From contig OX595998.1 of assembly GCA_951394045.1 (NCBI GenBank), positions 1,426,001 to 1,490,000 on the forward strand: a DNA stretch of 64,000 nucleotides, in the 5' to 3' direction. The notes beneath the pieces are model-generated. The model had not been told where the DNA came from. It saw only the letters and a program-made list of their open reading frames with translations, and searched no databases. Positions within the stretch are counted from its first letter, which is position 1. Every line of letters starts with the position of its first letter. Below, in pieces: positions 58,598-64,000 of this stretch. Source of the DNA: Nitzschia sp. DOCU1. Taxonomy: Eukaryota > Bacillariophyta > Bacillariophyceae > Bacillariales > Bacillariaceae. A program made the position numbers and the translations under genes.

Positions 58598-58602
58598 AGT
58601 TG
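58598..58602. other. 5-bp target-site duplication AGTTG, right copy
   Basis: Identical to 52962-52966 on the other side of the element. Confidence 0.9.
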
Positions 58603-59559
58603 AGTCGAGTCACTTGGAGTCCGTATCATCATTGAACAAAAGTCCGGAAGTTTGGACTAATCAGGTTATGAGGTCTTCCCTTAGCGCATCTTCCCGAAGA
58701 TTCTTTTTTCGCATTTGTAGCACGGACGGACGGTGGTTCGAGCAGCATTTCTCCAATAAGTCCCCGCTCGGTGCGACTGGATTTCATTGTTAAGCCCACC
58801 TACCGGTAATTGCTCTCCCTTACCAACAAACACGCCCAAGACATTTTCCGCTTCCAGCTGCCGCCTCCTCCTACACGATACATTTCAGTCTAACTTTCAG
58901 ATGAAATTACGCTGTAAGTGATTGTTGTGCCTTTCAATATTGATGAACAGGGAAAAATGTCAATCTGATGAGGAAGAACAACCCGAAATCCGAACCTCTT
59001 GAATTATTATAACCTTGAGTCGAACTGATGTTGTTTATTTAATTAATACGGCGGATGACTCCCCATGGACGTTCTTAAAAAAATAAAAAGCGAACAAATA
59101 CTGTTTCTCCAGGTCGGAAACGTGAGAATGTTGGCAAGAGAACCGATTGGTAGAGCGCTATTTCACGAATTCGAGTGACACACAATCACGATGGCATTCC
59201 GATGACGGGTGATTTTTACGTTAAGTGAGAATAACGTTTCGGTTGCCAACATTAAATGCCTGCTCTTTGGAAGACTTTCTACATTTGTTGATGCTGGCGG
59301 TAATCTCTCCATGCGATTTAAGGTGAGTGTTCTTCCACGGACAAATCGGAGTTTTCTCCAGTCGTCGGACCAATTTGGTTAGTGCCGCGTGCCAGCCTGA
59401 CTGCAACTGTACTGTATACACGAGAAAAATCAGAAACGGGACGACCCATAGACATTTGCTTCGCTCGACTGACTCCGCTGCGTTCATGAAACTTTGGGCG
59501 CCGCCGAAACGATATCACAATCCTACTCCATTTTCCTTATCAGCACCGTTCAAAGAAAT
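58603..59559. other. Intergenic region
   Basis: No gene is supported. GAGTCGAGTC immediately follows the right target duplication, similar to the GAGTC cluster near 37166. The rest is AT-rich with short ORFs only. Confidence 0.5.
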
Positions 59560-60605
59560 ATGAACAGAATGAACTCTCGTGAGCATGACTTCTCTAAGCA
59601 AAGTCTTTCAATGTTCAGAAACGACAGCTGGAGCGGAGAGAAGCTTCCACTAAACAGGAGAAGGGCTTGTGAGCCCCTGTCGGACTCGATGAAGTGCGAG
59701 ATCCGCAACCAGCCAAAGGCAGGATTTCTGCTGGAGCCGACACCGATTGCTCCTAATAGGATGAAGATTGTGAATCAAGTTGACGTTTCGGAATCGCGAC
59801 TGGTAGATCACGATGTGTTTTTCGGTTCGAGTCTGTCGCCACTTCTTTCTCAGGACGACCTTGTTGGGCTTCAAAGCTTGTTCGATCAGACGAGCAAGCT
59901 GATCTCCAATCCTTCCTGCGTCAGCATTGACAGCAGAGACCACGCTATGACTTCTCACAGCAAGAAATCAACTTTTCCTGATCACGTCTCTTCTGATGAT
60001 CTTTCTCAGAAAGCAGCTGAACGGCGAAGTCGAGAGAGCCACCTGGAAAAGTGGAGTCAACGATTCAGAGACTTGGTTGAGTTTCGCAAGGTACAAGGTC
60101 ACTGCCTTGTGCCACTTGAATGGCCGCAGAATCCGTCATTAGCCCATTGGGTAAAGCGACAGCGCTGCCAGTATAAGGCTAAGATGGAGGGGAATCATTC
60201 AACCTTATCCGATGAGCGCCAAGAAGCCCTGGAGGAACTTGGCTTCATCTGGGATTCACACAGGGCGATCTGGGAAGAGCGACTCAATGAGATCATTGCA
60301 TTCAAGGTTGTCCATGGACATGCAAACGTACCATCCAAATTTCCACAAAATCCCCAACTCTCAATCTGGGTACGTATTCTTTTGCGTCTTGTTAGTATCG
60401 TCTTTATACAGTGCTTTATTTCTAACGCTCGTACTCTGATTCTGTTCTGCAGGTCAAATGTCAACGCCGTCAATACAAGCTATTCTTGGAACACAAGAAA
60501 TCCAACATGTCGCTTGAGAGGATAACAAGATTAGGAGAAATTGGATTCGACTGGACACCGCGCCAGAGAAAGCCATCATCTCCTGATCTCACACGTCTCG
60601 CCTAA
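59560..60605 (+). CDS. Helicase-associated (HA) domain protein, two exons
   Basis: Exon 1 (59560-60369) and exon 2 (60453-60605) flank a GT-AG intron of 83 nt (60370-60452, phase 0). The product is 320 residues. The N-terminal half is Ser-rich and disordered. The C-terminal half has two helicase-associated repeats: the first with Trp-x5-Leu-x2-Phe-Arg-x3-Gly-His-Cys-Leu-Val-Pro, Pro-Ser-Leu-Ala-His-Trp-Val and Gly-Phe-Ile-Trp-Asp; the second, with His-Gly-His-Ala-Asn-Val-Pro and Leu-Ser-Ile-Trp-Val, is interrupted by the intron and ends Gly-Phe-Asp-Trp. Standalone HA-domain proteins are numerous in diatoms; DNA binding is suggested for the domain. No helicase motor is present. Function unknown. 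Confidence 0.85.
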
Positions 60606-60775
60606 AGCATATACTGGTACGACCTAACGTACTATAGCATACCTTCCAAATGACGCTTTCAATCCCGCCGCTACTGTATTCGCTACTATATTTGTAGTAG
60701 AGCTGCTTTTCCACTTCTATTTTAAGTCGGCGACAATAGACGTGTTGACGGGGGTCATGGACAAACTCTTTACAC

Positions 60776-63700
60776 CTACTTCTTACGCCGGTTGCTGGAT
60801 CGTGTGGTAGGTGCTCGTGGGGGCAGCCCCTTTCTCGTTCGAGTAGCAGGTTTCTTTTGGTCCTCGGATTCGTCCGCCTCGTCGGCCTTCGCCGCAGGAA
60901 CCTTTCTTGCTCTAGTCGATCTCCGAGACGCAGTGCTGCCAACGGATGAATCATCCTCTGAGGGTTTTGTGCCCCGGCCACGCGTTCGACTTGCGGTGGA
61001 AACCAGAGACTCATCATCGCCCTTCTCTTGTTGTTTTGCTTTTCTTCCCCTTGTTGCCCTCGGTGCACTAGCCGGAGGTGCTTCCTCTGACTTTTTTGAA
61101 CTAGTTGAAACCACAGATTCATCGTCGCCCTCCTCTTGTTGCTTTGCTTTCCTCCCCCTGGTTGACTTCGATGCGGTAGCCGAAGGTGCTTCCTCTGACT
61201 TTTTTGAACTAGTTGAAACCAAAGATTCATCGTCGCCCTTATCTTGTTGTTTTGCTTTCCTTCCCCTTGTTGACCTCGATGCGGTAGCCGTTGGTGTTTC
61301 CTCTGACTTTTTCGAACGAGCTGCACGGCGTGTGGTAGGGCGAGATGAAGCGACAGAGATTTCCCCCCCCTTGCTGTCATTGTCATCATCATCTTGTGCT
61401 GCCTTAACACGACCACGGCGTTGGGTTGGGCGAGATGCAGCGACGGAGTTTTCCTCGCCCTTGCTGTCGTTTTCATCCCCCTGTGCTACCTTAGCACGAC
61501 CACGGCGTTGGGTTGGGCGAGATGCAGCGACGGAGTTTTCCTCGTCCTTGCTGTCGTTTTCATCCCCCTGTGCTGCCTTAGCACGACCACGGCGTTGGGT
61601 AGGGCGGGATGCAGCGACAGAGTTTTCCTCGTCCTTGCTGTCATCGTCATCACCCTGTGCGGCCTTTGCACGAGCACTTTTCCTTGTCGCTCTTTTAGGC
61701 CTCGTAGCAACAGGCTTTTCGTCTTCTTCGCTTGCGGCAGGAGATTCCGCCGTGACCTTTTGTCTTTTGTTTCGGCGCGTCGGACCACTGTTGGATTGGG
61801 CGGCGGATGCGGATTCTGTCTTGCTTGTTGATCCACCGCGACGAGTTTTGATCATATGAGAGATCGCCACTGAATCATCCTCTTCGTCACTTCCTGACTT
61901 GTCTTCCTCAGAGTCGTTCTTCTCCGACGCCCCGCCATCGTCACTTCCCCCTTTGTTTTCTTGGGAATCATTCTTCCTAAACACTGGGGAGATCGGAAGG
62001 GAGTCTTCCGAGTCGGACTCTGAAGCTGCCGCTGCAACTCTGCGGGTGGATCGGGTTGTCCTGGCCGGCGGGGCATTCTGAGTTTGCTTCTTGCGCCTGG
62101 TGCTTGTTCTCGTGGCAACGGCCTGTTGATCGCCATCATGGCCCTGTTGGGCTTCATGCTCGTTTCCCTTGGGAACACCACTTTCGGACTTCGGGCCGCC
62201 CTCTGCTTTTGCATCGTCCGGCGCCTCGTCGCTGTCGTCATTTGCAACAGCAACGTGAGTTCCTGGTTCATGACGAGTCAACGACGGCGTAGCGCCACCC
62301 TCGATAGATACGGGCTGAGCATCCATGGCTGCATCTGCGGCCAGGACCATGGGCTGGTCCAGAAGGGCTTCTCCAGCCAAAACATCCTCGTCCCGGAAGG
62401 CTTCTGCCCTCATGGCATCGGGGCTTGTATCCCCGGCCAAGGCCGCCGAAACGCCTCTTTCTTCGACTTCCGCGTCGTTATCACTTTCCATCGGCTCAAT
62501 TGCCGGTTCCATTGTTTCATCGTTCGGGGCGACGTCTCCTTCAACCATGGGCTCGTCTTCAGCCCGTCCCAACTCCTCGACTTCCATTTCATTCTCGGAG
62601 CCATGGAGGATTTCCATTTCCTGGATAGGACTCTCAGTTTCCATTAGATTGTCCTGGTTCGTGGGAAGACCTGCGTCATCAGTAAGCATCTCATAGGGAG
62701 GTTCTGCATTTGCATCAGTCACCATATCGGTTGCGGTATGAGGATGAGTAATAACATCAGTGTCATCGGTTTGAGTCTTTGTCATTTCATCGATGTCTGT
62801 CTCATCATCATGGGCACTTGCAATGTGCGGCGGTTCAGTGCCAAGACCTTCGCTTTCGCCATGGTCCACAGTATCCTCTGTCATTTCAAGACTCTCCGTC
62901 GCCATAGTAGAATCAGCCTCCTTCTCGTCTTCTACTGAAGCAAAGTTGTCTGACGTCTCCCCGTTCGATTCGTCATCGTCCAATGATTGCGATCCCACGG
63001 GAGCGTCAGATTTGCCCTCAATTGATACGTCAACCTTGGCATCGTCCCCATCTTTCGCCTCGGCGTATTCCACAGATCCTACAGCCTTGTCGCCCGAGGG
63101 ATCTGCTCCAGCATCCTCTTGGGCTTGACTTGGCTGGGGAATGGCTGGCACCTTGCTCACCCCAGGGCGCGGTCGATGAAGACGCTGAGCAGACTGGGCG
63201 AAATCTTCCAAACTGGTAGGCTCCGGCCCCCGCTCTTGCTCTGATGACGGCGAGTATGTGTAGTCGCGTACCTCAGCAGTCTCTTCCAATTCAGACGATT
63301 CCGCACCAAAATCTTCTTCGGGTTCAGTGTGCTCATCCGCAGCATCCATATCATCGGAGGAGTGGGGCACACTATGTTGAACGGGTTCCACCTCAGGTGG
63401 TTCCTGTTTGAATTCCACCTTTTTAGCTTCTTGCGCGGCACGGCGCTCCTCTTCTTCGTCCTCCGTGTGGATGGCTTCTGATACTTCTTCCTCGGTGTAT
63501 CCATGGGTATCTTCGGGCTCGTACCCTTCCTCGAGCTGAGAGGCGTAGCCAGTTCTCGCTTGCAACACATCGGCGCGACGATCTGCAGCAGCCAACATGT
63601 TGGCTCTACTGCTGGTAGCAATCTCGTTTTCTTCCTCTGTCGTGTCCCCGAATTCCCCACCAACGGCAGCATCTTCAGTTTCCGCCTTTTCGACCTCCAT

Positions 63701-64000
63701 CACTCTTTCTTCTTCATCGTCAGTGGCATCGCTGTCGACATTGTCTTCCTGGGAGGCAAGGCCTTCGGCCGACTTCCGGTCCTCCTCGTCGTTCGGATGC
63801 TGCTGCTCGATATCAGAATGTTCTTCAGCAGCGGCTTCAGGCACATCCCGTTTAGTGAGAGGCGACGGCCTGATAGTTTCGGAAGCCTTGGTCGGGGCGT
63901 CTCCGAGATGTTCAACGAGCGGCTCGGGCATTTTTGCTTCTTTCAAGGCGACCTGTTCTGCTTCCTTTGAAGCAAAGTGAGGGTCCCTCTCCGCCGACAC
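60776..64000 (-). CDS. 5'-truncated acidic protein with basic Arg-Gly-Arg repeats
   Basis: The frame is open through the window edge (first codon GTG at 64000), so the start is outside. At least 1074 residues are seen. The N-terminal 680 residues are acidic, Glu/Asp/Ala-rich and without predicted fold. The C-terminal part alternates acidic and basic, with two tandem repeat arrays: a 29-residue unit containing Ser-Arg-Pro-Thr-Gln-Arg-Arg-Gly-Arg, and a 36-residue unit containing Ser-Thr-Arg-Gly-Arg-Lys-Ala-Lys. The Arg-Gly-Arg cores flanked by basic residues look like AT-hooks, so chromatin or DNA binding is plausible; this is inferred. It ends Arg-Ser-Ser-Asn-Arg-Arg-Lys-Lys. The plus-strand ORFs here are shadows. 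Confidence 0.7.
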   Translation of the reverse strand: MSAERDPHFASKEAEQVALKEAKMPEPLVEHLGDAPTKASETIRPSPLTKRDVPEAAAEEHSDIEQQHPNDEEDRKSAEGLASQEDNVDSDATDDEEERVMEVEKAETEDAAVGGEFGDTTEEENEIATSSRANMLAAADRRADVLQARTGYASQLEEGYEPEDTHGYTEEEVSEAIHTEDEEEERRAAQEAKKVEFKQEPPEVEPVQHSVPHSSDDMDAADEHTEPEEDFGAESSELEETAEVRDYTYSPSSEQERGPEPTSLEDFAQSAQRLHRPRPGVSKVPAIPQPSQAQEDAGADPSGDKAVGSVEYAEAKDGDDAKVDVSIEGKSDAPVGSQSLDDDESNGETSDNFASVEDEKEADSTMATESLEMTEDTVDHGESEGLGTEPPHIASAHDDETDIDEMTKTQTDDTDVITHPHTATDMVTDANAEPPYEMLTDDAGLPTNQDNLMETESPIQEMEILHGSENEMEVEELGRAEDEPMVEGDVAPNDETMEPAIEPMESDNDAEVEERGVSAALAGDTSPDAMRAEAFRDEDVLAGEALLDQPMVLAADAAMDAQPVSIEGGATPSLTRHEPGTHVAVANDDSDEAPDDAKAEGGPKSESGVPKGNEHEAQQGHDGDQQAVATRTSTRRKKQTQNAPPARTTRSTRRVAAAASESDSEDSLPISPVFRKNDSQENKGGSDDGGASEKNDSEEDKSGSDEEDDSVAISHMIKTRRGGSTSKTESASAAQSNSGPTRRNKRQKVTAESPAASEEDEKPVATRPKRATRKSARAKAAQGDDDDSKDEENSVAASRPTQRRGRAKAAQGDENDSKDEENSVAASRPTQRRGRAKVAQGDENDSKGEENSVAASRPTQRRGRVKAAQDDDDNDSKGGEISVASSRPTTRRAARSKKSEETPTATASRSTRGRKAKQQDKGDDESLVSTSSKKSEEAPSATASKSTRGRKAKQQEEGDDESVVSTSSKKSEEAPPASAPRATRGRKAKQQEKGDDESLVSTASRTRGRGTKPSEDDSSVGSTASRRSTRARKVPAAKADEADESEDQKKPATRTRKGLPPRAPTTRSSNRRKK
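61020..61320 (-). repeat. 36-codon tandem repeat array (period 108 bp)
   Basis: The TCTTGTTG(T/C)TTTGCTTTCC-type word recurs at about 61026, 61134 and 61242, exactly 108 bp apart. Each unit encodes a Lys-Lys-Ser-Glu-Glu linker and an Arg-Gly-Arg-Lys core. Confidence 0.85.
61390..61680 (-). repeat. 29-codon tandem repeat array (period 87 bp)
   Basis: The word GACCACGGCG recurs at 61411, 61498 and 61585, 87 bp apart, and flanking partial units extend the array. The units encode Arg-Arg-Gly-Arg with Asp/Glu-rich spacers and are nearly identical in DNA, which suggests recent expansion or homogenisation. Confidence 0.85.

Noticed and set aside
60792..61859. 355-codon plus-strand ORF across the repeat arrays
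   Set aside because: Antisense of the repeat protein; it is open only because of the repeat composition.

Overview
The window looks like nuclear DNA of a diatom, most likely a pennate species; the genus (for example something Seminavis-like) is inferred. The evidence is: short GT-AG introns (73-132 nt) that keep frame across recognisable domains; cytosolic ribosomal proteins eL34 and eL36; a fibrillin with a signal peptide ending A-F, the diatom plastid-targeting pattern; a twin-arginine thylakoid-lumen type leader; a transmembrane Pro/Thr-linker LRR protein; a helicase-associated-domain protein; and several protein families that I know only from diatoms.

Layout. 1-5.7 kb: 5'-truncated C-x2-C diatom-family gene, repeat-rich gap, PDZ-like/acidic protein, divergent eL34/eL36 pair. 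6.5-8.2 kb: RIO2 kinase. 9.4-14.6 kb: a 1730-residue protein joining a Roc-like domain, a COR-like domain and a C-terminal trypsin-fold protease with intact His-Asp-Ser. 14.8-15.8 kb: LRR gene, tail-to-tail with it and carrying a frameshift. 17.07-18.30 kb: a 1239-bp element with 26-bp perfect terminal inverted repeats and a TAA target duplication, without a transposase. 18.8-33.3 kb: diatom-family gene, fibrillin, SMYD-like methyltransferase, arginyltransferase ATE1, an unknown helical protein, maltose-type acetyltransferase, thylakoid-lumen type protein, alkaline ceramidase. 34.1-43.6 kb: a three-exon SGNH-like type II membrane protein, a possibly mitochondrial unknown, a small acidic protein, a glutathione transferase and a secreted alpha/beta hydrolase. 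44.3-48.0 kb: a STAND/AAA_16 ATPase. 49.2-52.4 kb: a QSOX-type sulfhydryl oxidase and a GT92-like glycosyltransferase. 52.97-58.60 kb: a full-length Ty3/gypsy LTR retrotransposon on the minus strand. 59.6-64 kb: a helicase-associated-domain gene and a 5'-truncated acidic repeat protein.

The genes are ordinary eukaryotic single genes, mostly on alternating strands; there are no operons. Two themes recur. One is secretory or membrane biology: QSOX disulfide formation, GT92, the SGNH-like protein, the secreted hydrolase and ceramidase. The other is signal sensing: Roc-COR-protease, LRR membrane protein and STAND ATPase.

The strongest candidate for something not widely described is the Roc-COR-protease fusion. 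Its nucleotide-binding loop is degenerate while its protease triad is intact, so it resembles a sensor with a proteolytic output; that role is inference. The LTR element is also notable. Its two LTRs differ by only two small indels, yet its original gag-pol frame is broken by a one-base-type shift and by a 29-bp tandem duplication.
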